From an uncultured Clostridia bacterium (GTDB lineage: Bacteria > Bacillota > Clostridia > Oscillospirales > Acutalibacteraceae), in the NCBI GenBank assembly GCA_947652665.1, contig CANTDZ010000006.1, positions 1 to 48,265 on the forward strand: 48,265 bases of DNA, read 5' to 3'. The position numbers and the translations under genes were made by a program. Position 1 is the stretch's first letter. The number at the start of each line of letters is the position of its first letter. The notes beneath the pieces were generated by a model, which was not told where the DNA came from, did no database searches, and worked only from the letters and a program-made list of their open reading frames with translations. This document shows, one piece after another, positions 33,437 to 42,100 of the stretch.

Positions 33437-33482
33437 TTGCAAAACCGTTCCAGATGTGTTAGAATGTAACCGTTTTGTAACC
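33437..33482 (+). promoter_or_regulatory. Promoter of the SLH/NlpC gene with TGTAACC repeats
   Basis: TTGCAA (33437-33442), a 17-bp spacer and TAGAAT (33460-33465). Two direct copies of TGTAACC (33465-33471 and 33476-33482) follow, 11 bp apart, covering the transcription start up to the SD. Confidence 0.6.
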
Positions 33483-33499
33483 AATGGAGGTATCCCATC

Positions 33500-35299
33500 A
33501 TGACAAAATCACTTTCAAAACCGACTATATACCGCAAGCTTCTTTGCATCCTTCTGGCCCTGGCGCTCACCGCCTTGTGCGCGGCCGTCCCTTCGGCCAA
33601 AGCCGTCGATTTTGCCACGTCCATCGGCCTGGCCGAGCACGGCATCAAGGCCTATAACGAAGGCTGGAAATACTCCTACGGCGGCAAAGGGCAGTATGTG
33701 GGGGACACCCGCGTGTCGGACTGCGCGGGCCTGATCTACGCTTACTTCTCCGACATGGGCATGAACGACCCGGCCGGCAACTGCTCCGGGCACGTGGCCT
33801 TGAGCAAGTTCCACGGTTCGCTGGACGAGTGCCTGCCCAACATTCACGGCCTGCTGCTGACCATGCCCGAGTACTATGCCCCTGAAACCGGCATCTACAG
33901 CCACATCGGCATTTACATCGGTGCCGGCATGGCCACCGACAACAGCGACTATACCTATAATATGCGCCTTCTGCCCGTAGACGCTCCCGGCCGCGACTGG
34001 AACGCCTGGCATCTGCTGGACAACGGCCTGCTCTATCCCAGCAACGGCTGGTATGAGATGGACGGCAAGCTGACTTATTATTCCAATTACGAATACGTGA
34101 CCGACACCGTCATAGACGGTCTGAGCATCAACGACGAGGGCTATGCAGTCGACAGCCTGGGCGAATACCTGCCGGTAGACGAGAGCCTCCTGAGCAGCGA
34201 CTTCGTGGCCGCGTCTATTGTGGCCGACTACCTGGCTACCCGTTACAGCGGCGTCGACAACACCAGCGACCTGGTCTACGGCACCAAGCCCGACCCGGAG
34301 GACCCCACTTATAACGGCACCATCACCGGGGCCGGGGTGAATATGCGCGAAGAGCCCACCACGGAAGCCAAGGTTGTATCGGTGCTGCACCGGGGCGACC
34401 TCATCAAGATCACCGGCGAGGAGGAAGGCCTGGAGGTCACCAGCGACGGGAAGAAGTCGTCGGTGTGGTATGCGGTAACCACCTCCTCCGGCAAGACGGG
34501 CTATGTGTGCAGCCTGTTTGCCAAGTACCGCACAGTGACCGGCGATTTGGAGGCCCCCACGGTCACCAGCGACGGCCTTTCCGTAACCATTTCCACCAGC
34601 GACCCGGACGCTTACATTTATTATACCACGGACGGCTCTGAGCCGACGGAAGAAAGCACGCCCTATATCAGCCCCGTTTATATGACCGGGTTCACCTATA
34701 AGGCCATTGCGGTCAAGGACGGCGTGTCCAGCCCTGTTACCAAGGCTACGGTCGTGGCGGGGGGCTCCGTGTTCACCGATTTCACCTATGACGACTGGTT
34801 CGCGCGCAACGTGGAGGAGGCCGTCGGGTTCGGGCTCCTCAAGGGCGTGGGCGACAACAAGTTCGACCCGGGCAGCCAGATCTCCCGCGGGCAGTTCATC
34901 CTGGTGCTGGCCAACATCGACGGGGTTAACCTGGACAATTACTCCGGCACCACCGGGTTCCACGATGTGGCCCCGGACGCCTACTATGCCAAGGCCGTCC
35001 AATGGGCCAGCGAGCGCGGCATCTCCAACGGCAGCGGGGACGGGCTCTTTAAGCCCGAGGACCTTATCAGCCGCCAGGAAATGTGCCTGCTCATCTACCG
35101 GTTCCTGGGCTTCTCGTCGGTGGCCGACCATTCGAAGTTCGCCGATGACGGGGTCATTGCCAGCTGGGCTAAGGATGCCGTTTACACCTGCCGGGCGCAG
35201 GGGATCATCAACGGCAAAGGCGACAACCTCTTCGACCCCCTGGGCACCGCAACCCGCGCCGAAGCCTGCGTGGTGGCGGTCAACTGCTACAAAGCGTAA
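33500..35299 (+). CDS. SLH-domain NlpC/P60-like wall hydrolase
   Basis: A 599-residue exported protein. A signal peptide ends near residue 35 (PSAKA). An NlpC/P60-like cysteine peptidase domain follows, with Cys75 (VSDCAGLIYAYF) and His135 (SHIGIYIG). Then come an SH3b domain (about 270-350: GAGVNMREEPTTEAKVVSVL), a chitobiase-C-terminal-like beta module (AYIYYTTDGSEPTEES) and three SLH repeats at the C terminus (first VFTDFTYDDWFARNVEEA). GGAGG lies nine bases before the ATG. It is probably a peptidoglycan endopeptidase held on the wall polymer. It is divergent from the other SLH gene, has its own promoter and terminator, and is monocistronic. Confidence 0.9.
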   Translation: MTKSLSKPTIYRKLLCILLALALTALCAAVPSAKAVDFATSIGLAEHGIKAYNEGWKYSYGGKGQYVGDTRVSDCAGLIYAYFSDMGMNDPAGNCSGHVALSKFHGSLDECLPNIHGLLLTMPEYYAPETGIYSHIGIYIGAGMATDNSDYTYNMRLLPVDAPGRDWNAWHLLDNGLLYPSNGWYEMDGKLTYYSNYEYVTDTVIDGLSINDEGYAVDSLGEYLPVDESLLSSDFVAASIVADYLATRYSGVDNTSDLVYGTKPDPEDPTYNGTITGAGVNMREEPTTEAKVVSVLHRGDLIKITGEEEGLEVTSDGKKSSVWYAVTTSSGKTGYVCSLFAKYRTVTGDLEAPTVTSDGLSVTISTSDPDAYIYYTTDGSEPTEESTPYISPVYMTGFTYKAIAVKDGVSSPVTKATVVAGGSVFTDFTYDDWFARNVEEAVGFGLLKGVGDNKFDPGSQISRGQFILVLANIDGVNLDNYSGTTGFHDVAPDAYYAKAVQWASERGISNGSGDGLFKPEDLISRQEMCLLIYRFLGFSSVADHSKFADDGVIASWAKDAVYTCRAQGIINGKGDNLFDPLGTATRAEACVVAVNCYKA

Positions 35300-35319
35300 C
35301 ACTCTCATTTCCATACATA

Positions 35320-35354
35320 GGGCGGCGTCCTTACGGGGATGCCGCCCCCTTTTT
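35320..35354 (+). terminator. Intrinsic terminator after the SLH/NlpC gene
   Basis: An 11-bp GC-rich stem (GGGCGGCGTCC, 35320-35330, with the complementary arm ending at 35347, one G-T pair), followed by C2 and T5 (35350-35354). Confidence 0.85.
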
Positions 35355-35366
35355 GTGAAATCCCCC

Positions 35367-35395
35367 TTGACAAACCAGCACCCCCATGCTATAAT
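35367..35395 (+). promoter_or_regulatory. Perfect consensus promoter of tRNA-Leu
   Basis: TTGACA (35367-35372), a 17-bp spacer and TATAAT (35390-35395). The predicted start about 35402 is a few bases before the tRNA. Confidence 0.85.
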
Positions 35396-35409
35396 ACACC
35401 TTGTGATTT

Positions 35410-35493
35410 GCGCGAGTGCTGGAACTGGCAGACAGGCACGTTTGAGGTGCGTGTGTCTTCGACGTACGGGTTCAAGTCCCGTCTCGCGCACCA
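35410..35493 (+). tRNA. tRNA-Leu (anticodon GAG)
   Basis: An 84-base class II tRNA. The acceptor stem GCGCGAG (35410-35416) pairs with CTCGCGC (35483-35489), then A73 and an encoded CCA. The anticodon stem CACGT/GCGTG holds the loop TTGAGGT, so the anticodon is GAG and it reads CUC (and CUU). A long variable arm (GTC-TTC-GAC) and the T-arm CGGGTTCAAGTCCCG are clear. Confidence 0.95.
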
Positions 35494-35498
35494 GTTGG

Positions 35499-35532
35499 AA
35501 CCGCTTGAACCGTAGAGTTTGAGCGGTTTTTC
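35499..35532 (+). terminator. Terminator after tRNA-Leu
   Basis: AACCGCTTGAAC (35499-35510) pairs with GTTTGAGCGGTT (35517-35528) with a two-base mismatch, followed by a T-run. It also lies in the leader of pth. Confidence 0.75.
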
Positions 35533-35558
35533 TATGCTTTTGCGAAGGAGGGCGCAGG

Positions 35559-36125
35559 ATGGATTTTATCGTGGTGGGCCTGGGCAATCCCGGCCGTGAA
35601 TATGAGAACACCCGACATAACGCAGGATTTATGGCCCTGGACTTGCTGGCGGAGAAGCATCACGCCGAAATAAAGCGCATCAAGTTCAAGGGGCTTACGG
35701 GGGAGTGTAATCTGGGCGGCAAAAAGGCGCTGCTTTTAAAGCCCGGCACGTATATGAACCTCAGCGGCCAGTCGGTGCAGGAGGCGATGGCCTTCTACAA
35801 AGTCCCGCCGGAGAGGGTGCTGGTGCTGTTCGACGACATCAACTTGGCCCCCGGCAAGCTGCGCATCCGGCGGAAAGGCAGCGACGGGGGGCATAACGGC
35901 ATGAAAAATATCATCTATCTTAGTGGGTCCGACCAGTTCCCCCGGATTAAGCTGGGCGTGGGGCAGAAGCCCCGCCCGGACTTCAACCTGGCGGACTGGG
36001 TGCTCTCCAAGTTCACCGACGGCGAACGGAAAGAGCTGGACACCGCACTGGAGAACGCCTGCGCCGCCTGCGAGCTCATCGCCAAGGGCGACGTGGACAG
36101 GGCCATGAACTTATATAATAGTTGA
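35559..36125 (+). CDS. pth: Peptidyl-tRNA hydrolase
   Basis: A 188-residue enzyme that frees tRNA from stalled peptidyl-tRNA. The family motifs are complete: VGLGNPGREYENTRHNAGF with the catalytic His of TRHN, KPGTYMNLSGQSV, and LFDDINLAPGKLRIR followed by GSDGGHNGMKNI. GGAGG precedes the ATG. mfd follows after 10 bases, a pth-mfd pairing common in Firmicutes. Confidence 0.97.
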   Translation: MDFIVVGLGNPGREYENTRHNAGFMALDLLAEKHHAEIKRIKFKGLTGECNLGGKKALLLKPGTYMNLSGQSVQEAMAFYKVPPERVLVLFDDINLAPGKLRIRRKGSDGGHNGMKNIIYLSGSDQFPRIKLGVGQKPRPDFNLADWVLSKFTDGERKELDTALENACAACELIAKGDVDRAMNLYNS

Positions 36126-36135
36126 TGGAGGGTCT

Positions 36136-39100
36136 ATGAAATTTATTCGCAATGCAGTCAAGCAGTCGCCGGAGTACGCGGGGCTCAGCCGGGCCGTAAA
36201 GGCAGGGGCGCTGCCGGGGGCGGTCACGGGGCTTTCGGGGGTGCACAAGTGCGTGGTCATGGCCGCCCTGTGCCAGGAGGCCGGGCGCAAGGCCCTGGTT
36301 ATCGCCGCCGACGAGGCCGAGGCCCAGCGCTTCGCCCAGGATTTGGAAGCGTTAGGGCTGCACACCGTCCAGTACCCCCTGCGGGACTTTAATTTTCGGG
36401 ACACGGCGGCGTCCCACGAATACGAGCAAGCCCGGATACAAGCCCTGACCCGCCTGCAGAACGGCGAATGCGACTGCGTCATTTCCTGCATCGATGCGGC
36501 GCTGCAGTTCACCCTGGGGCCGGGGGAGCTGTCGGCCCGGCTTTTCCAGATCGAGGCGGGGGCGCAGATGGCCCCAGAGGAGCTGCTGTCGGCGCTGGTA
36601 AGCTGCGGCTACACCCGGGAGGACCAGATCGAGGGAACGGGGCAGTTTTCCCACCGGGGCGGCATTGTGGACTTTTTCTCCCCCAGCGCCCGGGAGCCGG
36701 TGCGCGTAGAGTTCTGGGGGGACGAGATCGATTCCGTCTCCTTTTTCGACCCCCAGACCCAGCGCCGCACCGAGCCTGTAGAGAGCATCGCTCTGGCCCC
36801 CTGCGTGGAGGTTCTGCCGAAAAACGTGCCGGGGCTCATCAAGAAGATTGAGAAGCTGGCGTCTTCCCTGCGGGGCAAGCGCGCCCCTAAAGCACGGGAG
36901 GTCCTGGAGGCCGAGGCCCAGAAGCTCAAGGATGGCCTGCATCTGGGCTCGATGGATAAGTTTATCTCGCTGGTCTACGAGCCGCCTGCCACGCTGTTCG
37001 ACTACTTCCCGGCGGAAAGCAGCCTGCTGTTTTTCTCCGAAGGCAACAAGCTCAAGGAGCGTATGCGCACCACCCTGTGGCAGTGGGGGGAGGACGTGAA
37101 GTCCTACCTGGAGGAGGGCCTTCTGTGCAAGGGCCTGGATATGTACAGCGAGACCTGGGAGTACGCCCTGACCAAGGCCGAGCAGATACCCACGCTCTTT
37201 TTCGACATCTTTGCCCGGGGCAGCTACGAGGTGCCCACCAAGACCCTGGTCAACATGACCGCCCGGCAGTTCCCCGTGTGGGGCGGCGGGGTGGAGCTGC
37301 TGGTGGACGACCTGTCGGCGCTGCTCCAGCAGAAGCGGGCCTGCGTGGTGCTGTCGGGCACGAAAAGGGCCGGAGAGGCCTTGGCCCAGGATTTGAAGCA
37401 GGCGGGCCTGCCGGCCGCTTATATAGAGGCGCCCTCCACCTGCCAAAGAGGCACCGTCACCGTGACGGAGGGGACGCTCTCGGCCGGGTTCGACCTGCCG
37501 GACGCCCAGTTCGCCCTGCTGACCCACGGGCGGCTAGGGGCCGTGAAGACCAAAAAAACAAAGCGGGACAAGAACAGCAAGGAGATTTCCAGCCTGTCCG
37601 AGCTGGCACCGGGGGACTACGTGGTGCACGCCGCCCACGGCATCGGGGTATTCGAGGGCATACACAAGCTGGAAATGAACGGCGTTGTGAAGGACTATAT
37701 TAAGGTGCGGTACGCCAAAAGCGACACCCTCTATGTGCCCGTGACCCAGCTGGACATGGTGTCCAAGTATATCGGCCCCCGGGAGGACGCCGGGGTAAAG
37801 CTCCACCGCCTGGGCGGCCAGGAGTGGCAGAAGCAGAAGGCCCGTGTACGCGCGGCGGTCAAGGACATTGCCAAGGAGCTCATCCAGCTGTATGCCCAGC
37901 GGATGCAGGAGAAGGGCTTTGCGTTCCCGCCGGACGGCGAGTGGCAGCGGGATTTTGAAGCGCGGTTCGAGTTTGACGAGACCGAGGACCAGCTGCGGTG
38001 CGTGGGGGAGATCAAGGACGACATGGAGCGCGAGGCTCCCATGGACCGCCTGCTGTGCGGCGACGTGGGCTTTGGCAAGACCGAGGTGGCGCTGCGTGCG
38101 GCGTTCAAGTGCATCACGTCGGGGAAGCAGTGCGCTATCCTGGTGCCCACCACCATTTTGGCCTGGCAGCATTACCAGACCATCCTGCGCCGGATGGAGG
38201 GCTTCCCGGTAGACATCGAGCTGCTGTCGCGGTTCCGCACGCCGAAGCAGCAGGAACAGATTCTGCGCCGGGTCAAGCGGGGCAGCGTGGATATTGTGGT
38301 GGGCACCCACCGGCTGGTCAGCAAGGACGTGGGCTTTAAGGATTTGGGGCTGGTCATTATCGACGAGGAGCAGCGTTTTGGCGTGGCCCAGAAGGAGAAG
38401 CTCAAGACCCTGTGCAAGTCGGCGGACGTGCTGACGCTGTCGGCCACGCCCATCCCCCGGACGCTGAACATGGCGCTGTCGGGCATACGGGATATGTCGG
38501 TCATTGAGGAAGCCCCCCACGACCGCCACCCCGTGCAGACCTACGTGCTGGAATACGACCAGGGGGTCATCAACGACGCCATCTTCCGGGAGCTGCGGAG
38601 AGGCGGCCAGGTGTACTTTTTACACAACGACGTGGCGTCCATCCAGCGGGTGGCGGCGCGCATCCAGCAGAACGTGCCCCAGGCGCGCATCGGCATCGGC
38701 CACGGCAAGATGAACGAGGAAGAGCTCTCCGAGGTATGGCGGCAGCTTCTCGACCACGAGATCGACATTTTGGTGTGCACCACCATCATCGAGACCGGCG
38801 TGGACGTGCCCACCGCCAACACCCTTATCATCGACAACGCCGACCGCATGGGCCTTAGCCAGCTGCACCAGCTGCGGGGCCGGGTGGGCCGCAGCAACCG
38901 CCGGGCTTACGCGTACCTGACCTATGCGCCCAACAAGTCCCTAAGCGAGATTGCCCAAAAGCGCCTTTCAGCCATACGGGAGTTTACGGAGTTCGGCTCG
39001 GGCTTTAAGATTGCCATGCGCGACTTGGAGATACGGGGCGCTGGCAACATCCTGGGCGGCGAGCAGCACGGGCACATGGAAACCGTGGGGTACGATATGT

Positions 39101-39624
39101 ACATCCGGTTGCTAAACGAAGCCGTGGGGCTCATGAAGGGCGAGGAGCCCACCCGCAAGGTGGACGAAGGGTGCCTGGTGGATATGCAGGTGCAGGCGCA
39201 CATCCCGGAAAGCTATATTGAAAGCCTGAACCTGCGCTTGGACATCTATCGGCGCATCGCGGAGGTGGAAACCCAGGAGGACGCCATGGACGTGACCGAC
39301 GAGCTCATCGACCGGTTCGGCGACCCGCCCGCTTCCGTAAGGGGGCTTATTGACATCGCTCTGCTGCGGGGAACGGCCAGCCGCTTGGGGCTGACGGAGG
39401 TCAAGCAGCAAGGGGACGCGCTGCTGCTATACGTAGCCAAGCTGGATATGGAGCAGGTGGGCCGGCTGGTGAAGCTTATGAACGGGCGGGTGCTGTTAAG
39501 CGCTGGGAGCAGACCGTACCTGAGCGTGAAGCTGGCAGGCAGGCCGCCGCTGGAGGCCCTGGCGGAAGTGCTGGGGGCTATGGAGGAAGCAAGCGGAGAA
39601 AAGGGCTCGGTTGTCCCGGATTAG
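36136..39624 (+). CDS. mfd: Transcription-repair coupling factor
   Basis: An 1162-residue ATP-dependent translocase that removes RNA polymerase stalled at DNA lesions and recruits UvrA. The N-terminal UvrB-like domains include EGTGQFSHRGGIVDFFSP. The RNA-polymerase-interacting domain contains PGDYVVHAAHGIGVFEG. The helicase core has Walker A DVGFGKTEVA, the DEEQ box IIDEEQRFGV, LSATPIPRTL, and the TRG-type motifs TTIIETGVDVPTANTLI and LHQLRGRVGRS. The C-terminal TRCF domain closes the protein (ESLNLRLDIYRRIAE). The length is normal. It is co-transcribed with pth. Confidence 0.98.
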   Translation: MKFIRNAVKQSPEYAGLSRAVKAGALPGAVTGLSGVHKCVVMAALCQEAGRKALVIAADEAEAQRFAQDLEALGLHTVQYPLRDFNFRDTAASHEYEQARIQALTRLQNGECDCVISCIDAALQFTLGPGELSARLFQIEAGAQMAPEELLSALVSCGYTREDQIEGTGQFSHRGGIVDFFSPSAREPVRVEFWGDEIDSVSFFDPQTQRRTEPVESIALAPCVEVLPKNVPGLIKKIEKLASSLRGKRAPKAREVLEAEAQKLKDGLHLGSMDKFISLVYEPPATLFDYFPAESSLLFFSEGNKLKERMRTTLWQWGEDVKSYLEEGLLCKGLDMYSETWEYALTKAEQIPTLFFDIFARGSYEVPTKTLVNMTARQFPVWGGGVELLVDDLSALLQQKRACVVLSGTKRAGEALAQDLKQAGLPAAYIEAPSTCQRGTVTVTEGTLSAGFDLPDAQFALLTHGRLGAVKTKKTKRDKNSKEISSLSELAPGDYVVHAAHGIGVFEGIHKLEMNGVVKDYIKVRYAKSDTLYVPVTQLDMVSKYIGPREDAGVKLHRLGGQEWQKQKARVRAAVKDIAKELIQLYAQRMQEKGFAFPPDGEWQRDFEARFEFDETEDQLRCVGEIKDDMEREAPMDRLLCGDVGFGKTEVALRAAFKCITSGKQCAILVPTTILAWQHYQTILRRMEGFPVDIELLSRFRTPKQQEQILRRVKRGSVDIVVGTHRLVSKDVGFKDLGLVIIDEEQRFGVAQKEKLKTLCKSADVLTLSATPIPRTLNMALSGIRDMSVIEEAPHDRHPVQTYVLEYDQGVINDAIFRELRRGGQVYFLHNDVASIQRVAARIQQNVPQARIGIGHGKMNEEELSEVWRQLLDHEIDILVCTTIIETGVDVPTANTLIIDNADRMGLSQLHQLRGRVGRSNRRAYAYLTYAPNKSLSEIAQKRLSAIREFTEFGSGFKIAMRDLEIRGAGNILGGEQHGHMETVGYDMYIRLLNEAVGLMKGEEPTRKVDEGCLVDMQVQAHIPESYIESLNLRLDIYRRIAEVETQEDAMDVTDELIDRFGDPPASVRGLIDIALLRGTASRLGLTEVKQQGDALLLYVAKLDMEQVGRLVKLMNGRVLLSAGSRPYLSVKLAGRPPLEALAEVLGAMEEASGEKGSVVPD

Positions 39625-39639
39625 GGTATGCGCTATACT
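39611..39639 (+). promoter_or_regulatory. Promoter of the Nudix gene
   Basis: TTGTCC (39611-39616, inside the mfd 3' end), a 17-bp spacer and TATACT (39634-39639). Confidence 0.5.
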
Positions 39640-39678
39640 GTATGTTAGTCTAATTTTAGCGAAATGCGAGGGAATGTT

Positions 39679-40125
39679 ATGAGCTATATTTCTGATATGC
39701 GCAAATTTGTGGGTCACAGCCCTGTTATGGCAACAGCGGCTATGTGCATTCTTTATGACGCCGAGAAGGGGCTCCTGTTGGAAAAACGCTCGGACAACGG
39801 CATGTGGTGCGTGCCCGGCGGCGGTATCGAGCTGGGGGAAAGCCTGGAGCAGGCCCTGGCCAGGGAAGTAAGGGAAGAGACCTCCCTGGAGATTGCCGAC
39901 CCCAAACTTTTCGACGTAAAGGCCAGTGTGCACATGGTATACCCGAACCAGGACGAGGTTTATTATACCGATGTGGTTTATATTGTGGAAAAGTATTCCG
40001 GGACACTGAATCCCGATGCGGAAAGCACGCAGCTGAAATGGTTCCGAATCGAGGAGCTCCCGGAAAACATCATGCCGACCCAAACCGGGTATGTGGAGAA
40101 ATTTGTCCGGATGATGAAACTATGA
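39679..40125 (+). CDS. Nudix hydrolase
   Basis: A 148-residue Nudix enzyme, with the box GGGIELGESLEQALAREV followed by REETSLEI fitting G-x5-E-x7-REUxEExGU except for the last Gly. It hydrolyses a nucleoside-diphosphate-linked compound with Mg2+; which one cannot be told. ATG 39679 has GAGGG six bases upstream. An ATG five codons earlier (39664) lacks a ribosome site. It has its own promoter. Confidence 0.88.
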   Translation: MSYISDMRKFVGHSPVMATAAMCILYDAEKGLLLEKRSDNGMWCVPGGGIELGESLEQALAREVREETSLEIADPKLFDVKASVHMVYPNQDEVYYTDVVYIVEKYSGTLNPDAESTQLKWFRIEELPENIMPTQTGYVEKFVRMMKL

Positions 40126-40134
40126 AGAGGGCCA

Positions 40135-40163
40135 TTGACAGAGCAGGGAAAAGTCGTTACATT
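40135..40163 (+). promoter_or_regulatory. Promoter of the RimJ-type acetyltransferase
   Basis: TTGACA (40135-40140), a 17-bp spacer and TACATT (40158-40163). An AAGGAG site follows before the ATG. Confidence 0.6.
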
Positions 40164-40177
40164 TTAAGGAGTATTGC

Positions 40178-40720
40178 ATGATGAACCACGAAAAAATCAT
40201 TATGGAGACTGAACACCTTATTTTACGCCGCTACAAAGAAAGCGACCTGCAAGACCTGTTCGAGTACCTTTCCGACCCGGAGGTGGTGCGGTACGAACCC
40301 TATAAGCCCAAAAACCTGGATGAAGCCCGGGAGGACTTGTCGTGGCGCATCTCTACGGAGGAAATGGTGGCGGTGGAGCTGAAAGCCAATGGGAAAATGA
40401 TTGGCAACGTGTATTTGGGCCAGCGCGATTTCCAGGCGGTGGAGATAGGCTATGTCTTCAATCGCCAATACTGGGGGCAGGGCTATGCGTCCGAGGCCTG
40501 CCGGTCCCTGGTAAAACAGGCCTTTGCCCAGGGGGCGCACCGGGTCTTTGCGGAGTGCGACCCGCAAAACGAAAGCTCTTGGCGGCTGCTGGAGGCCTTG
40601 GGGTTCCGGCGGGAAGCACACTTTTTGCAAAACGTTTACTTCTGGGAGGACGAAAACGGACAGCCTATCTGGAAGGACACGTATGTATATGGTCAGATAA
40701 AATCCGCGAATCCCAAATAA
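40178..40720 (+). CDS. GNAT acetyltransferase, RimJ/RimL type
   Basis: A 180-residue acetyltransferase. It opens with the RimJ/RimL-type ETEHLILRRYKESDLQDLFEY, has the central strand VEIGYVFNRQYWGQGYASEA (acetyl-CoA loop QYWGQGYA) and ends with NESSWRLLEALGFRREAH. Members acetylate ribosomal protein N termini, aminoglycosides or small amines, and the target is not evident here. It lies between a Nudix gene and a lipoprotein gene, each with its own promoter. Confidence 0.88.
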   Translation: MMNHEKIIMETEHLILRRYKESDLQDLFEYLSDPEVVRYEPYKPKNLDEAREDLSWRISTEEMVAVELKANGKMIGNVYLGQRDFQAVEIGYVFNRQYWGQGYASEACRSLVKQAFAQGAHRVFAECDPQNESSWRLLEALGFRREAHFLQNVYFWEDENGQPIWKDTYVYGQIKSANPK

Positions 40721-40725
40721 AACTG

Positions 40726-40762
40726 TAGACAACCCGCTTTTTTTGCGGTATAATAAGCGGGT
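40726..40762 (+). promoter_or_regulatory. Promoter with inverted repeat, lipoprotein gene
   Basis: TAGACA (40726-40731), a 17-bp spacer and TATAAT (40749-40754). The perfect 8-bp repeat ACCCGCTT (40732-40739) and AAGCGGGT (40755-40762) starts directly after the -35 and ends just after the -10, as an operator would. Confidence 0.55.
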
Positions 40763-40800
40763 ATGCAACGTGAATAATAATGTGAAAGGCATGATACCCA

Positions 40801-41916
40801 ATGAGAAACATTTTGAAGAAAGCCCTGTGCCTGTGCCTCGCCCTGTGCATGGCCGTGAGCCTGGGCGCCTGCTACAGCGAAGACAACACCTGGGTCGCCA
40901 AGCACGGCGACGACGTGATGCCCGTAGGCGCGTACCTCTATTACCTGACCAGCGCTTACACCGAGGCTGGCAACCGCGTATCCGCCAACGAGAAAGTCTG
41001 GGACGCCAGCATTGACGGCCAGAGCGTGAAGGACTGGTCCAAGGACCGGGCCCTGCAGTACGTGGGCGCTTACTATTATATATGCGACAAGTTCGACGAG
41101 CTGGGGCTCACCCTCACCGAAGCCGACCTGAACGCCATCGACAACGGTGCAAACAGCCTGTGGGCTTACTACAAAGACAGCATGGAGACCGCCGGCATCT
41201 CCGAGGCCTCCTTCAAGAAGGCTTACGCCGAGCACAACGTTCGGGCCCAGCTGGTGCTGCAGGCCATGTACGGCGAGGGCGGCGAGAAGGAAGTCTCCGA
41301 AAGCGAGCTTTCCGACTATTACACCGAGAATTACTGGAGTTATGAGTATATGTACGTTTCCAAGTCGAAGTTTGACGAGGACGGCAACAGCGTGGCCCTG
41401 GAGGACGACGAGGTAAAGGAACTGCAGGACACCCTGCAGGAGTACGCAGATAAGGTCAACGACGGCGACATGACCTTCGCCGAGGCCTACAGCGAGTATT
41501 CCACCCTTTCCGCCACCACTCCCCAGCACGAGGCTCCCGGCGCCACCAAGAAGGACAGCGTGCACACGAACATCTCCTCTGAGCTGCCGGACATGGAAGA
41601 CGGCGAGGTCAAGCTGGTCGAGGTGGACGCCGGCATCTACCTGGTGGAGAAGCTCTCCATTGAGGACTACTTTGACTCCCTTATGGAGGACGAGTCCCAG
41701 AAAAACGAGCTGCTCACCGAGTATAAGGGCACGGAGTTTAACGACGACGCCATGGAGCAGGGTAAGGCCTTGAACGGCGTAGAAGTCAACCAGAAGTGCA
41801 TCAACTCCGTGAAGCTCGACAAGGTCGTGGCGAACAAGGACCAGACCGGTGCTTCCGTGGCCCCCACGGACGATAACGCCGAGAGCCAGGCCGAAAGCGA
41901 AGCGGCAGACGAATAA
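40801..41916 (+). CDS. Lipoprotein with SurA/PrsA-like chaperone fold
   Basis: A 371-residue exported lipoprotein: basic start, hydrophobic core and lipobox SLGAC (Cys24). The next 150 residues are helical and resemble the SurA/trigger-factor N-terminal chaperone fold (LTLTEADLNAIDNG, then SESELSDYYTENY). The region where PrsA has its parvulin rotamase domain (about 180-300) lacks clear active-site motifs, so isomerase activity is doubtful. The C-terminal 30 residues are acidic and disordered. It may help fold exported proteins. It has its own promoter and terminator just upstream of the V-ATPase operon. Family assignment is moderate. Confidence 0.65.
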   Translation: MRNILKKALCLCLALCMAVSLGACYSEDNTWVAKHGDDVMPVGAYLYYLTSAYTEAGNRVSANEKVWDASIDGQSVKDWSKDRALQYVGAYYYICDKFDELGLTLTEADLNAIDNGANSLWAYYKDSMETAGISEASFKKAYAEHNVRAQLVLQAMYGEGGEKEVSESELSDYYTENYWSYEYMYVSKSKFDEDGNSVALEDDEVKELQDTLQEYADKVNDGDMTFAEAYSEYSTLSATTPQHEAPGATKKDSVHTNISSELPDMEDGEVKLVEVDAGIYLVEKLSIEDYFDSLMEDESQKNELLTEYKGTEFNDDAMEQGKALNGVEVNQKCINSVKLDKVVANKDQTGASVAPTDDNAESQAESEAADE

Positions 41917-41926
41917 AAAACCATCC

Positions 41927-41959
41927 TGTACCCCTGTTTAAAGCAGGGGTACATTTTTT
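41927..41959 (+). terminator. Intrinsic terminator after the lipoprotein gene
   Basis: A 10-bp perfect stem (TGTACCCCTG, 41927-41936, with CAGGGGTACA, 41944-41953) followed by T6. Confidence 0.92.
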
Positions 41960-41993
41960 GTTCACTTTTTTGCCTTTGGGCACTCTATTACCC

Positions 41994-42022
41994 TTTACTT
42001 TTTTGGGGGTTGAGTGTATAAT
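41994..42022 (+). promoter_or_regulatory. Promoter of the V-ATPase operon
   Basis: TTTACT (41994-41999), a 17-bp spacer and TATAAT (42017-42022), about 80 bases before the first gene. Confidence 0.6.
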
Positions 42023-42100
42023 TATGGTGTAATGCGCGCCTAAAGCAATCATATATTTTATAGGCCACATTGAGGAATCTTTTGCAGGAGGTGAGAAATT

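Noticed and set aside
33515-35611. 698-codon minus-strand frame opposite the SLH/NlpC gene
   Set aside because: It overlaps a gene with signal peptide, SH3b and SLH motifs and runs through the tRNA. It has no motif of its own.
40801-41916. Active PrsA-type peptidyl-prolyl isomerase
   Set aside because: The chaperone-like helical part is plausible, but I could not find the parvulin active-site motifs, so only a SurA/PrsA-like lipoprotein is claimed.
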